Source of the DNA: Bacillota bacterium
GTDB lineage: Bacteria > Bacillota > Clostridia > Lachnospirales > CAG-274
Assembly: GCA_017460805.1 (NCBI GenBank)
Contig: JAFUAF010000010.1
Location: 62,001-126,000, forward strand
Length of the DNA: 64,000 nucleotides
Reading direction: 5' to 3'
The stretch's first letter is position 1. Each line of letters starts with the position of its first letter. The position numbers and the translations under genes are program-made. Below the pieces are notes generated by a model. That model saw nothing but the letters and a program-made list of their open reading frames with translations. It searched no databases and was not told the DNA's origin. This document shows positions 22,798 through 33,400 of this stretch, one piece after another.

Positions 22798-25700
22798 AGT
22801 TCTTTTCCGCGGGCAGTTCCAAAGTACCCACCAGTGTTTTTTGAAGAATGAAAGCCGCATCGCTTGCGGTAATCGCATTATCGCAGTCCACATCAATATA
22901 TTTCATCCAATTATCCGTTTTCTTCTGTATCGGCATCTCAATACTGCCGACCAGCGTTTTTTGAAGAACAAAAGCCGCATCGCTTGCCGTCACAACATTA
23001 TCCGCATCGGCATCGCCGAAAACAAATTTGCTGCTGTCGCCGGCTTCATCGGTGTATTCCTCTATTTCCACAAAGCCCGCATTGTCGTAATCATTAAGCT
23101 CGTCATCCGAAACAACTTCCGCGTAAAGCGTTATTTTTTCTTTCGGACGGCTGTAGGTTTCGGGAACGGGTATGCTTACCTTTTCACTGACGGAGGGAAG
23201 TATCTCCGAAACGGTCTGTTTTGCTATCACATCTCCCGCCTCGTTCTTTATGCTTATAACGGCGTTCTTTGCGGCAACACTGCCGTTATTGCGGACATTC
23301 ACATCAACACAGCCTGTTCTGTGAATAGAATTTGCCCTAACTTTAAGTTCAAGGTCCGTACCGCCGTAGGTTTCGGAAACAAGGTTGTTTGCCTTGTCGC
23401 TTTCTTCAAGGTTCTCGACCGATATTTCGGCTGTTATCGTGCCCTTTGTAAAATCTTCGGGGATAGTCGCCGATGCGTACAGCGTATCTGTGCCGCCGCT
23501 CGATACCTTGGGATAACAATCATTGTCGAACAGTACATTGCCCTTGTCGTCCGTCAGTTTCAGGTGCATTTTTTCCAATGCTCTGAGGGTGTCGTTTTTA
23601 ACACCCACCTCAAACGAAGCACCGCAGCCGGGTTTTATATCGTCCGTACAGTCAAGATACAGCGCACTTATATCCTCAACGGGCTTGATAGTTGTGTATA
23701 CAAGCCTTACGGTCTCCTTTATCTCGTTTGCCTTTATGGTGTTTTCGGGCAGACTTTCCGCATTGTAGTCGTTTTTAACGTCTATATCCGCCATTACCGC
23801 CGCTATTTCCGTTTCTTTTGACTCTATAACATCCCACGAGCGGACTTTTTCGTCAAAGCTGCCCGCAAGCAGCGGTTCAGACCAGCCCGTGTAATAATTG
23901 AGTTCTGCATAGTATACAGAAGTATCAAAACCGTTCGGAACTTCGTATAAAACGGAGCTTACGCTGTCCGTGCCGCCCGTAAGTATAACGGGATTTGTGA
24001 TCTCGGTGTCAAAACTGTGTACATCCGTTACGATACCATTGGCATTCATCGTCTTTAATGTGCTGTCCTCCATAAAGAAGAAGCTTGCGCTGCCGTGCAT
24101 AAGACCCGTTATATCGCTTTCGGATGAATAGCTTTCGTCGATCTTGTGCTCGGTATTGCTGCTGTCGGTATAAGAACCTTTGCAATAGAGCGTACTGCCC
24201 GCAGTCGTTATGTCATTATCGCTGTCTGTCACAAAAGCAACATTGCCTGTTGCGCTGACATCCATACTGTAGACATAAGGCAGGTTCTCGGCAGCTTTCT
24301 CAACAGGCTCCATCGTGCTGTAGCCCTTGTGTACCTTGTAAATACTTTCCTTTACATCAACATAGCCTGCCAAAGGAGTGTTTTTATCGTTTTGTTTCCA
24401 TATAATGTATTGTCCGAAGCTTCGGTCAGCCGCTATCTTCGGGTCATATTCGTAATCGCTGTTATTTGTTGTGATGGCCTTAGGCTCTTCCCAATCGTAC
24501 TTGCCGACATACTGTCCTATCTCGGAGTAATAGAGATCGACCTTCGGCGCTATCTCGTCGGGCGAATTTCCCGTGACTTTTTCAACAGCATTCTGCCATA
24601 CGATGTAGGTCATACCGCTTCTTACAAAAATGTCAAACTGATAATCGGCTGTTCCGTCATCATGCACCTGCTTTGGTTCTGTCCATGTTCCGTCATCGTT
24701 CTTTATTGAATAATAGACAGCGGTTCTGTTAAGGTCGTCCCTTGTCGGGTCGTCGTCAAGCCAGACCATCATTCGTTTGCCGTCCACGCTTCCGAATTTA
24801 ACCGAACTGTAGGGATAAATATTCGATTTTACAGTACCCTCTCTTGTGTCCTGTGTTTTATTTTTAAGATAACTTCTGTCGGCGAGGGTCATTTCATCGG
24901 CATTGAAAGTAATAACTTCATCACTTGCGGTTTTTACCCCACTTTCAAGCGGATACAGCTTCCATCTGCCCAAAGTCCATGCCGTCCTGCCCTCAAAGCC
25001 CATTATGCTGCCGAGAATATAAAACTCGCCCGTAAGCCACGCCGATACATCCTGCTGTACAGAACGGAACGGATATGTTATCTGTCCCCTTAATATTGCA
25101 TCAAAGCCAACTTCCGCAGATGCAAATTTTTTCATGCCTATACCGAGACCCACATTGGGTGTAACGGACATAGCCACCATACCGTGCGGTTCAAAGGACT
25201 TGTTTACCATGTTAGTTGTACTCATGGTAAGTGTGATGCCCGCTTCTAAAGTGCCTGTTACGCCGTAAGTGACAAAAAATACGGGTGCTGCGGCAAAAGG
25301 TATGGTATTTTCAGCCCTTGCGGTATACTTCATCAATACCGCACCCGTTGCAACTGTGTCGTCTTTGGTTTTTTGCAGTTCTATATAACCCACGACATTG
25401 CCGCTGCCGCTGAAACCGAGCGCACCCTTTTGCGGGGTGTTTACCAGCTTCATAAAATCCTTATCGGAAAACAGGCCGTTCTTTGCATTTGTCACAAGGT
25501 TCTGAACGCCTATAAACATTCTGTTGAAATCCTTGCCCGTATTCTTTATGCCTTTCAGATCGCCGAAAAGAATTCTGTATGCCTTGCGGTTTTTGTCATA
25601 CGTCATCTGCATACTGCCGACCTTTGGCAGGCTTACGCTTGCGGGCAGGTCGAACATGGAGAATTTTTTGCCGTTGAAATTTCCCGTCGGCGGGTTGCCT

Positions 25701-27970
25701 GGGGCCTCGTCGCTTTCGCCAAGATCGACATCGACCGCTATCTCGCACACTTCCACAATGTTTTCACGGTTTTTGACGGGATAGAAATTTCTGTTTACAA
25801 GCATTATATTGCCGTCTATCTTTACGGTGAGCATAACATTTGTTTCGCCCTCCGAAACGGAGATAATACCGTTTTCGTCAGTCTTGTATTCCTTACCGTC
25901 AATGGTTATTGCCGCATTCGGTATCACTTCGCCGCTTTCTGTGCTGACAAGCTTTATCGTGTACGGGAATTTCTCTTGATCGGGCGGGAATTCCAAAGGC
26001 TCGCCGTTGTCGGTCGCCTCCCCCGTCCCGATGCTGTATTTCATTTCGTATATTTTTTTGTATTTATATTCGCTTATACTTCCCGACGAACTTACTTTTG
26101 TACAATGTACTTCATCCGTAAGATCGCGTGCGCTTACAACTTTTTGATGGCATCCCTGACATTCAAAATAACCCATATAGGGGCTTGCCGCCGTAACACT
26201 TAACGGCTCATAGCCCTGTTTTTCCGATATCATGCCCGAAATATAGGACCCCGGTGAACTATCTATACCGTATCCCTTTCCGTTTTGTGTCATAACATCG
26301 CCGTTTATGGTATTGCCGCTGCCGCCCATTATACCGTAAATATCGCCTTTTTGCACGCTTATAAAGCCGTTTATCGTACAATCGGTGCTTCCGTTTGAAA
26401 TTCCTGCCGTATTACCGTAAACGCTGCCTACTCCCGAAAGGTTTCCGTTTATCGTACAGTTTTTACAGCCGTTGTATATTCCGTGGATCCTGTATGTACT
26501 TGTGCTGTCCCCGTTTACCACACAATTTTCCGCATAATCATGTATGGGCGTTACCAACACATTTGCGCCTTTTCCCGTGATATTGCCGTTTAGCACACAG
26601 TTTTTGCCGCTTCCTATTCCGTAAACATCAAACGGAGCATGTCCCGATCCGTCAATGTTAACATTTGCGTATATATCGCCCGTCATTGTGGAAGAGTCAC
26701 CGCTGATACCCATTACAAAACCGTTCCACTGTCCGTTTGTATAAACACTTACATCACCCGTAAAAGTACAGTTTGTACCGCCGCCCGCACTTGAATTAGA
26801 TATACCCGTATCTCCGCTTGAATATGTCGAAACATCACCCGTAAAATCGCAGTCTTTACCGCCTGACAATCCGCAGGCACTTACCATTCCGCCGCTTCCT
26901 TTAAATACGGGTCTTGACTCGATATTGCCCTTAAATGCGGCATCATCGCAGTTGAACAGACCACATAAATTAACATAAGCATCCTCAACAATATCGGCGT
27001 TGAGCGTTATATCGCCGTAAAATACCGATTTATCCGTACAGCCGTAAAGCCCGTATACACGGGTATGGTCATGAGTGCCCGTTATTTTTATATCGCCCTC
27101 ATATCCACTGTGCTTGCACTGCACCATATTGTAAACATACCAATAGCCATAGGAATCGGCGGGGCTGCCGCCGACATTTATGTTCACCCTTGAATCACAG
27201 TTTATACCGTTTGCAAAAACATATATGCCAAGGCTTTTTGCCATAACATTTGTGCTTATCTTTCCGCTTGCATAGCAGTTTTCGGGCGTAATTCCGCCGC
27301 TGCCGAGCACGGTAACGGCAACATCGCCGCCCGTACACTGTGTGATATTTATGTTTATATCGGAAAGATTTACATTTGCAATATAAACATTCGCGTCTTT
27401 ATCGGCTATATTGCTGAAAAGACCCGTGCTGTGCTCGCTTGTCTGCGTAAGGTTGTAGATATAATGCCCCTTGCCGTCAAAAACTGCGTTTGTAAGGGCT
27501 ATACCCGGCCATTCCATGCCTTTGAGGTCTATATCCGACGCAAGCTCGTAATATCCGCCGTCATGCCCGTCTATCGCCAAAAGGTCTGCCGCGCTGCGGA
27601 TATACACATATTCCGTATATGTATTTGTGTCTGCATAAGCCCTTATCGGTGCTTCGGTAAATTCTCCGACAAAAATATCGGGTTCTTCCTCGTCGGCAAA
27701 CACTCCGACAGGGCTGCCCGAGGCATAAGGACTTAATTCGCCGTCATCGGCGGACTCTTCGCCTGCCTCATCGGGATGCTCCCCGTCGTACTCCTCCACC
27801 ATTCCTTTCAGCTTATCCCCGCTTATGTGGATAACTTCGGGAAATAACCCGCTGTCCTCGTAACCGCTCTCATACTGCTGCGGCATTTCGTTTTCTGCCG
27901 CATACACGCTCGGCATTGTACTGCCTGCGGCAATAAGAACACTTAATAATGCACTTAAAAATCTCTTCAT
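22790..27970 (-). CDS. Giant secreted protein with beta-helix repeats, CARDB-type domains and a C-terminal dockerin
   Basis: The 1,726 residues begin with a signal peptide (MKRFLSALLSVLIAAGSTMP). Residues about 110-590 form short Cys-bearing repeats of the kind CTINGNLSG / CVLNGNITG, consistent with a right-handed beta helix. A CQGCH...HC metal-like knot follows, then a carboxypeptidase-regulatory-like domain (PNAAITIDGKEYKTDENGII), a long beta region with BNR/propeller-like sequences (KIAADRSFGQYIIWKQN), two CARDB-like domains, and a type I dockerin (two Ca-binding repeats, GDADADNVVTASDAAFVLQK and DVDCDNAITASDAAFILQK). The dockerin would dock it to a cohesin-bearing scaffold or surface. No catalytic domain is evident. 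Transcription starts from a promoter with a putative LuxR operator. Confidence 0.85.
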   Translation of the reverse strand: MKRFLSALLSVLIAAGSTMPSVYAAENEMPQQYESGYEDSGLFPEVIHISGDKLKGMVEEYDGEHPDEAGEESADDGELSPYASGSPVGVFADEEEPDIFVGEFTEAPIRAYADTNTYTEYVYIRSAADLLAIDGHDGGYYELASDIDLKGMEWPGIALTNAVFDGKGHYIYNLTQTSEHSTGLFSNIADKDANVYIANVNLSDININITQCTGGDVAVTVLGSGGITPENCYASGKISTNVMAKSLGIYVFANGINCDSRVNINVGGSPADSYGYWYVYNMVQCKHSGYEGDIKITGTHDHTRVYGLYGCTDKSVFYGDITLNADIVEDAYVNLCGLFNCDDAAFKGNIESRPVFKGSGGMVSACGLSGGKDCDFTGDVSTYSSGDTGISNSSAGGGTNCTFTGDVSVYTNGQWNGFVMGISGDSSTMTGDIYANVNIDGSGHAPFDVYGIGSGKNCVLNGNITGKGANVLVTPIHDYAENCVVNGDSTSTYRIHGIYNGCKNCTINGNLSGVGSVYGNTAGISNGSTDCTINGFISVQKGDIYGIMGGSGNTINGDVMTQNGKGYGIDSSPGSYISGMISEKQGYEPLSVTAASPYMGYFECQGCHQKVVSARDLTDEVHCTKVSSSGSISEYKYKKIYEMKYSIGTGEATDNGEPLEFPPDQEKFPYTIKLVSTESGEVIPNAAITIDGKEYKTDENGIISVSEGETNVMLTVKIDGNIMLVNRNFYPVKNRENIVEVCEIAVDVDLGESDEAPGNPPTGNFNGKKFSMFDLPASVSLPKVGSMQMTYDKNRKAYRILFGDLKGIKNTGKDFNRMFIGVQNLVTNAKNGLFSDKDFMKLVNTPQKGALGFSGSGNVVGYIELQKTKDDTVATGAVLMKYTARAENTIPFAAAPVFFVTYGVTGTLEAGITLTMSTTNMVNKSFEPHGMVAMSVTPNVGLGIGMKKFASAEVGFDAILRGQITYPFRSVQQDVSAWLTGEFYILGSIMGFEGRTAWTLGRWKLYPLESGVKTASDEVITFNADEMTLADRSYLKNKTQDTREGTVKSNIYPYSSVKFGSVDGKRMMVWLDDDPTRDDLNRTAVYYSIKNDDGTWTEPKQVHDDGTADYQFDIFVRSGMTYIVWQNAVEKVTGNSPDEIAPKVDLYYSEIGQYVGKYDWEEPKAITTNNSDYEYDPKIAADRSFGQYIIWKQNDKNTPLAGYVDVKESIYKVHKGYSTMEPVEKAAENLPYVYSMDVSATGNVAFVTDSDNDITTAGSTLYCKGSYTDSSNTEHKIDESYSSESDITGLMHGSASFFFMEDSTLKTMNANGIVTDVHSFDTEITNPVILTGGTDSVSSVLYEVPNGFDTSVYYAELNYYTGWSEPLLAGSFDEKVRSWDVIESKETEIAAVMADIDVKNDYNAESLPENTIKANEIKETVRLVYTTIKPVEDISALYLDCTDDIKPGCGASFEVGVKNDTLRALEKMHLKLTDDKGNVLFDNDCYPKVSSGGTDTLYASATIPEDFTKGTITAEISVENLEESDKANNLVSETYGGTDLELKVRANSIHRTGCVDVNVRNNGSVAAKNAVISIKNEAGDVIAKQTVSEILPSVSEKVSIPVPETYSRPKEKITLYAEVVSDDELNDYDNAGFVEIEEYTDEAGDSSKFVFGDADADNVVTASDAAFVLQKTLVGSIEMPIQKKTDNWMKYIDVDCDNAITASDAAFILQKTLVGTLELPAEKNYQ

Positions 27971-28047
27971 TCCGTTTTCCCCTCCTTAGCTGTTTGGTTG
28001 TAGTAAAAATGCAATTTCAGCATTTTACTGCCCGTCTATTTCTAAAC

Positions 28048-28138
28048 ATTATACCAAATCCATCGTTTATTGCATACTGGGGTTTACCCAATTTTTTGAA
28101 AATTCGGCTTAAAACACCGCCCCAGTTTTACCCCAGTA
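28048..28138 (-). promoter_or_regulatory. Regulated promoter of the dockerin protein gene
   Basis: An extended -10 (TGGTATAAT, core 28048-28053) has no good -35, which suggests activator dependence. A 9-bp inverted repeat (TACTGGGGT 28075-28083, ACCCCAGTA 28130-28138) and an extra direct half-site (CCCCAGT near 28121) lie just upstream. The neighbouring LuxR protein is the obvious candidate binder. Confidence 0.55.
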
Positions 28139-28153
28139 CCGCCCCAAGGCATG

Positions 28154-28181
28154 AAAAAGCCCCGCATTTCGAGTGCGGGGT
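28154..28181 (-). terminator. Terminator after the luxR-like gene
   Basis: A CCCCGCA stem with a 7-base loop is followed by TTTTT on the minus strand, 6 bases past the stop. Confidence 0.85.
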
Positions 28182-28186
28182 CAAAA

Positions 28187-29569
28187 TTATGTCGGAATAT
28201 CGGTTTTCTCAATAATGCTATTATAGATACGCGCAAGAGCCGCCCTGTTTTCCGCTCCCGTCTTTCGGTAAATGTTGGTCGCGTGGAACTGGACAGTCCC
28301 GACTTTTATGGAAAGCCTTTCGGCTATCTCGGATTGTTTGTCGTTGGTCAGAAGAAGTTCCTTTGTCACTTTCATTTCGGACGGAGTAAGCGAATACCGC
28401 CGCCCGAGAATTCCCATAGCTTCTTCACTTGTCATTTCTGTTTTGACGGTCTGAACTTCCTGCATAAAGAAATTAAAATCGCTGTTTACTGCCATTGTTA
28501 TTATCAATACGGCAATTACCGCAATATTAAGTGCAAGAACAGCCGCCGTCGGCAAAGACGAAAATTTTAATATGCCCATTATAATGACCGCAAGTGCATC
28601 CAAAATTCGTCCTGTGCTTGCCCACAGTTCGGGAAAACGCGTTTTTGGCGCAATATTCCAAAATACAATGCTGAAATAAGATGCTGCCGAAGCTATGCTG
28701 AAATAAAACAAGCACATATTTATCCAATATGCCGTTTCGCTTGCGGTAAGTGCGGAGTGCAGGAGGGTCACAAGCCCCATGCAAAGCGAAGCTATCGGGA
28801 TATATTTCCCCTGTTTTTTATCGCCAAGCAAGCCGAAACCGATGTATACGGGCACAAGCATAAGGCGCGGCCATGCGTAGGCATCTATCCTCTCAAAATT
28901 CGACTGTATCTGCAAATGATGAAGATACCCGTTAAAAAAGCTGTTGAAAAATATCAGTCCCGAAGCAATGATCACGGCACAAATCAAATTTTTTCTTATG
29001 CCCTCATTGTCCTTATTCTCTGCCGTGTACTGCGGCACTTCACTATGCTTCAGCAGCACAAAGCCCAATGAAACAAGCGCAAAAACAATAACAACAGGCA
29101 GTACCAGCGAAAGTCCGTGTCCCTCAAGAAAATACTGCAAAGTATATGCCGCACCGCAGCCCACACCCATAACAAGCCCCGTGCGGCTGCCCGTGACAGT
29201 TTCCATTGACATACGCCAATACACCAGCGCGCCCAGATACCCAAGGCAAAATACCGCCATAGAACCTATACCGACAAATACCCACGCCCGCTTTATGCTG
29301 TACAGAATAACTATGCCGACGGCAAGCAAAATAAGCAAAAAAGCGTCAAACGGCTTTGTTTTGTCTTTTGTGAGCCTGTTTATCGGCGCAAACGACAAAA
29401 GCCCCAGTATCATAAATGTCATGTGGATATAATATAAATTTTCCTCCAGCGCCGCACTTATATAACCGTTGCTTTCGCGGTTTGCCAGAAGAAGCGTTGT
29501 TGTATGTAAAAATATATACGCCCCAAACATCAAAGCCAGGCGTACATGGTGTTTTCTTGTTTCAGTCAT
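28187..29569 (-). CDS. Membrane-embedded LuxR-family transcription regulator
   Basis: I use ATG 29567-29569 (MTETRKHHVRLALMFGAY) with GGAG upstream; 460 residues. About twelve hydrophobic helices fill residues 10-380, like an MFS transporter without obvious transport motifs. The C-terminal 65 residues are a GerE/LuxR helix-turn-helix (YSLTPSEMKVTKELLLTNDK, then IAERLSIKVGTVQFHATNIY). This transporter-like sensor fused to a DNA-binding domain is known from Eggerthella/Adlercreutzia and some Clostridia and is thought to sense small molecules at the membrane. It lies upstream of the dockerin gene, on the same strand but separated by a terminator and the dyad-bearing promoter, so it probably regulates it. 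Confidence 0.88.
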   Translation of the reverse strand: MTETRKHHVRLALMFGAYIFLHTTTLLLANRESNGYISAALEENLYYIHMTFMILGLLSFAPINRLTKDKTKPFDAFLLILLAVGIVILYSIKRAWVFVGIGSMAVFCLGYLGALVYWRMSMETVTGSRTGLVMGVGCGAAYTLQYFLEGHGLSLVLPVVIVFALVSLGFVLLKHSEVPQYTAENKDNEGIRKNLICAVIIASGLIFFNSFFNGYLHHLQIQSNFERIDAYAWPRLMLVPVYIGFGLLGDKKQGKYIPIASLCMGLVTLLHSALTASETAYWINMCLFYFSIASAASYFSIVFWNIAPKTRFPELWASTGRILDALAVIIMGILKFSSLPTAAVLALNIAVIAVLIITMAVNSDFNFFMQEVQTVKTEMTSEEAMGILGRRYSLTPSEMKVTKELLLTNDKQSEIAERLSIKVGTVQFHATNIYRKTGAENRAALARIYNSIIEKTDIPT

Positions 29570-29620
29570 TATCAATATCTCCGACCCCGTGTAAAAATTA
29601 TATAGTAAGCAAACTAAATA

Positions 29621-29702
29621 ATCGGACTTAAACTTGTTTGAGCCCGATCATTTATAAGCCCCACCATATCGTGAACGGCTAATTATTTTTGTCGTTCACG
29701 AT
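29621..29702. other. Two strong hairpins in a 365-bp gene-free stretch
   Basis: Hairpin 1 (29621-29648) has a 13-bp stem with two wobble or mismatch pairs and a 2-base loop. Hairpin 2 (29668-29702) has a perfect 10-bp stem (ATCGTGAACG). The rest of 29570-29934 is AT-rich without an open frame. They may be a luxR leader, operators, or a small RNA. No Rfam family is recognised. Confidence 0.55.
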
Positions 29703-29894
29703 AATATATTCAAGACACTTCTAAAAATCAATTTTAAGCCGCTATTAAAAAAATATCAAGTAATGCACGGTACATTTTTAAGCAGCCTCTATATAAATTA
29801 TAAAAAAAACAAAGATGAATGTCAATATGAAACAAACTAAAAAAATAATTCCGCCAAACCATTTTTATATAAACTTATTGTATACACAAAAACA

Positions 29895-29923
29895 GGGGAT
29901 GAAGCAGTAAGCGCAGCATCCCC
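29895..29923 (-). terminator. Terminator after the small gene at 29935
   Basis: A GGGGATG stem, extended by GC pairs, is followed by TGTTTTTG on the minus strand. Confidence 0.7.
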
Positions 29924-29934
29924 ATTCTCATTCT

Positions 29935-30351
29935 TTACCTTTTCATAGCCATCAACATTACCAGCATAAACATTATATCGTTGGAATTTCCGCTTTTGCT
30001 CTCGGTGTCATGATCGGTATAAACAACATCATTTTGTCTTTCCCTGTTTTCCGACCTTTTCCCTCTATACTCATTCCACATTCTTGCCGCAGCATTACAG
30101 CTTGTAACACCGTCTATTACCCTGTCCAGCATATCCGTATTCTTCACAAAAGGTCTGCACGCCTGCAAAAGTGCGACCTGCGGGCTCGGTTTTTCCATAC
30201 AGTCCGCCCTGCGCTGCGCATATACCCCTTTCACGGGCGCAAGATACTTTTGTCTGAAATGCTTCGACACCAGTGCGACCGCCTCCGCCATATCATTTTT
30301 CAGATTTTGCGGATCACTTATCGACTTTGTTATTTCCGTCAATTCATTCAT
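29935..30351 (-). CDS. Hypothetical protein
   Basis: I place the start at ATG 30349-30351 (MNELTEITKSISDPQNLKND) with GGGAGG 8 bases upstream; 138 residues. The protein is mostly helical, with Arg/Lys-rich segments (AVALVSKHFRQKYLAPVKGV; YRGKRSENRERQ) and a hydrophobic Met-rich end (IMFMLVMLMAMKR), which could be a short membrane anchor. It stands alone between two terminators. No family is recognised. Confidence 0.6.
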   Translation of the reverse strand: MNELTEITKSISDPQNLKNDMAEAVALVSKHFRQKYLAPVKGVYAQRRADCMEKPSPQVALLQACRPFVKNTDMLDRVIDGVTSCNAAARMWNEYRGKRSENRERQNDVVYTDHDTESKSGNSNDIMFMLVMLMAMKR

Positions 30352-30412
30352 ATTATGCCTCCCGACATACTGCCATATATAGTCTATGCCGTTTGGCCTG
30401 TCCTTTTTCCGC

Positions 30413-30442
30413 AAAAAAATACGGAGTCCGAAGACTCCGTAT
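30413..30442 (-). terminator. Terminator of the giant adhesin gene
   Basis: A perfect 10-bp stem (ATACGGAGTC) with tetraloop TTCG and seven Ts on the minus strand, 15 bases past the stop. Confidence 0.92.
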
Positions 30443-30456
30443 TTTGTATGGCCGAA

Positions 30457-33400
30457 TTATCTTACAGCCTTTTTCTTAAGTAAGAATGCACCAACAGCCA
30501 TAAGTAATGCACCAAAACCAAATATGGTCTGTGTATCTACAGGGCTGCCCGACTGAGGAAGTGCAGCCTGCTTAGCAGGTCCGCTCGGATTAGAACCGTC
30601 AGCACTTGCACCTGCATTTGCAGTTGTAATATTGCTGTTTCTGAATCCGCTGCCATCTGCATTTGCAAACGCGCTGTTGTCAACTTCTTCCTGTACGTCA
30701 TTCTGTGCTTCATCCGATGTTGAACCGCTGCTGTAGCTGCTGCTACTGCTGTTGCTGCCTGACTCGTCAACAAAATCATTTGTTTCGGAAGCGCTGTTTT
30801 CTGTATCAACATCATTCTTGTCATCGGTTACATCAACTACTGTATCCTTATCATCAGTTTCTGTCTTGCTGTCGGTATCACTGTTGCTGCCTCTGTTGAG
30901 TGAGCTTGAGTGACCGCCGCCCGAACTGCTGCTGCTTCTGCTGTCCTCATCTGTAGAAGATGTTCTGCTTCTTGTAGCAGCTGTTGTTGTTTCTGTTGTC
31001 TGATCCTTGCTTGAGCTGTCGGAACCCGAATTGTGATCCGAACCCGAACCCTGACTCTTTGTAGTAGTTTCAGAACCGTTGTTTTGGGTGTTTTCTGTAG
31101 TGCCTTCTGTTGTTCTGTCACTGTCATCATCACCCGAAGCAGTTGCCTTGGTTGTTGCTTCAGCCGTTGTAACTTCCGTTGCCTTTTCGGTAGTAGCTTC
31201 TGTTACGTTCTCGGTTGTCGTTTCGGTCTTGTCATTGTCTGAACTGTGACCGCCGCCCTGGCTGCTGCCTGATGTAGTAGTCTCGGAAGCTGTTTCCGAT
31301 ACTGTTGTTGTTTCTGTTGTTACTTCTGTTGTTGTCTCCGTGGAAACTTCCTTGGATTCGTCTGTAGTAACTTCTGTGGTAGTTTCGGTAGTCGTTGTAG
31401 ATGTTGATCTGTCCGAATCTTCCTCAGTATTGTGGTGAGCTTCTGTTGTGTTTGTATCGCCTTCTGCTTCAGAACCTGCAGTAGTCGTTTCGGCATCAGA
31501 ATTACCGCTCTTTGTTGTTGTTTCGTCCTTGGCTACATCAATAGTCGTGGTTTCGGTCGTTGTTTCCGTTACCGTAGTAGCTTCGGTCGTTGTTTCGGCA
31601 GCTGTAGTTGCCTCTGCTGTAGTTGCCTCTGTAGTAGCTTCTGCAGTAGTAGCTTCTGTTGTTGCTTCGGTCGTTGTGTTGACCTTTGTTTCGTCATCAC
31701 CACTGTGACTCTTTTCTGCTGTTGTAGCTTCTGTTGTTGCTTCTGTTGTGGTTTCTGTTGTTGTAACCACTGTAGTAGTCTCGGTAACCGTAGTTGCCTC
31801 GGCTGTTGTATCTTCTGCAGCAGTAGTTGCTTCAGCAGTTGTAGTTTCTGTAGTTACCTCGGTTGTTCTGTCCGCATCATCGTCACCTGTTTTCTTGGTA
31901 ACTTCTTCTGTGGTAGACTCTGTGGTAGCTTCAGTTGTTGTTTCTGTAGAAGTCTCTGTTGTGGCTTCTGTTGTTGTTTCGGTTGTTGTTTCAGTTGTTG
32001 TTTCTGTTGTAGTCTCGGTAGTTGTTGTAGATGTAGAACTTCCAAGATCTATCTCGCTGTCGGTATGAGCTTCCGTTGTATCGGTATCGCCCTCTGCCTC
32101 TCTTACGGATGTTGTTTCTGTAACATCTCCGCTGCTTGTAGTTGTTTCGTCCTGAGCTACATCTACTGTAGTAGTTTCGGTCGTTGTTTCTGTTACCGTA
32201 GTAGCTTCGGTCGTTGTTTCGGCAGCTGTAGTTGTCTCTGCTGTTGTATCTTCAGCAGTAGTAGTTTCGGTTGTTGCTTCGGTCGTTGTTTCGGCCTTCG
32301 TCTCGTCATCATCGCTGTGACTCTTTTCAACCGTAGTTGCCTCTGTTGTAGCTTCTGTTGTTACTATCGTTGTTTCCTCAACAGTAGTTGTCTCTGCTGT
32401 AGTATCTTCAGCAGTCGTTGCTTCTGTTGTGGTTTCTGTTGTTGTCTCCGTAGAGGTTTCGGTCGTTGCCTCAGTAGAAGTTTCTGTTGTGGTTTCTGTA
32501 GAAGTCTCTGTTGTAGCTTCTGTTGTTGTCTCTGTTGTAGCAGCCGCCGTGGTAGTTTCGGTAGTTGTTGTAGATGTAGAACTGCCTAAATCTTCCTCGG
32601 TAGAATTCTGTGCTTCTGTTGTATCGGTATCGCCCTCCGACTCTCTTACGGATGTTGTTTCCGTGTTATCTATAACAGTCTGAGCGGTAGTCGTTTCCGT
32701 GCTGCTTTCTTCAACAGCCGTTGTTTCTTCGGAGGTCGCTTCTGTAGAAGTTTCCTCAACTATCGTAGTAGTTTCCTTTGTTTCATCATCGCCGCCCGGA
32801 GTACTCTTTCTTGTTGTCGTTTCAACTGTAGTTGCCTCCGTTGTGGCTTCTGTTGAAGTTACGGTAGTTGTCTGCGTTGTGGCTGCCTTTGTCGTTGTTT
32901 CTGTTGTCGTAACGGTAGTTGTTTCCGTTGTAGTTGTAGTCGTTGTCTCTGTTGTTGTAACAGTAGTTGTTTCTGTTGTGGTTTCGGTTGTAGTTTCTGT
33001 TGTTGTTTCTACAGCCTCATCGACCATTACTACAGTCTTGTCAGCCAACTCGACACCCGACTCGTCAACGACCTTGCCGTCATTGATAGTAAATGTTATT
33101 GAAGATGAAACCTTGAATCCTGCGGGTGCAGCATTCTCTGTAAGTGTGTAGGTACCATCGGGGATATTCTTAACATTGGTAGAAGAGCTGCCCGATTTCC
33201 ATTTAAGTGTAGTACCGTATGTAACCTCGCCTGCTTCTCTGCCCAATTCAATATTATCCGCTGTGAATTCTACATCATGACCTTCAATATCAGTACCTGT
33301 AAGAGTAAGCTCGGCACCTTTCAGTTCCTTGCTGTCTACAGTCTGCTTGCTTATTTTAACATTTCTGTCTTTTGCCAGCTCGTCAACCATAACAACAACG

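Noticed and set aside
31432..32683. Long plus-strand Cys/Val-rich open frames opposite the Thr-rich stalk
   Set aside because: They mirror the low-complexity ACA/GAA codons of the adhesin gene and have no ribosome site or plausible composition.
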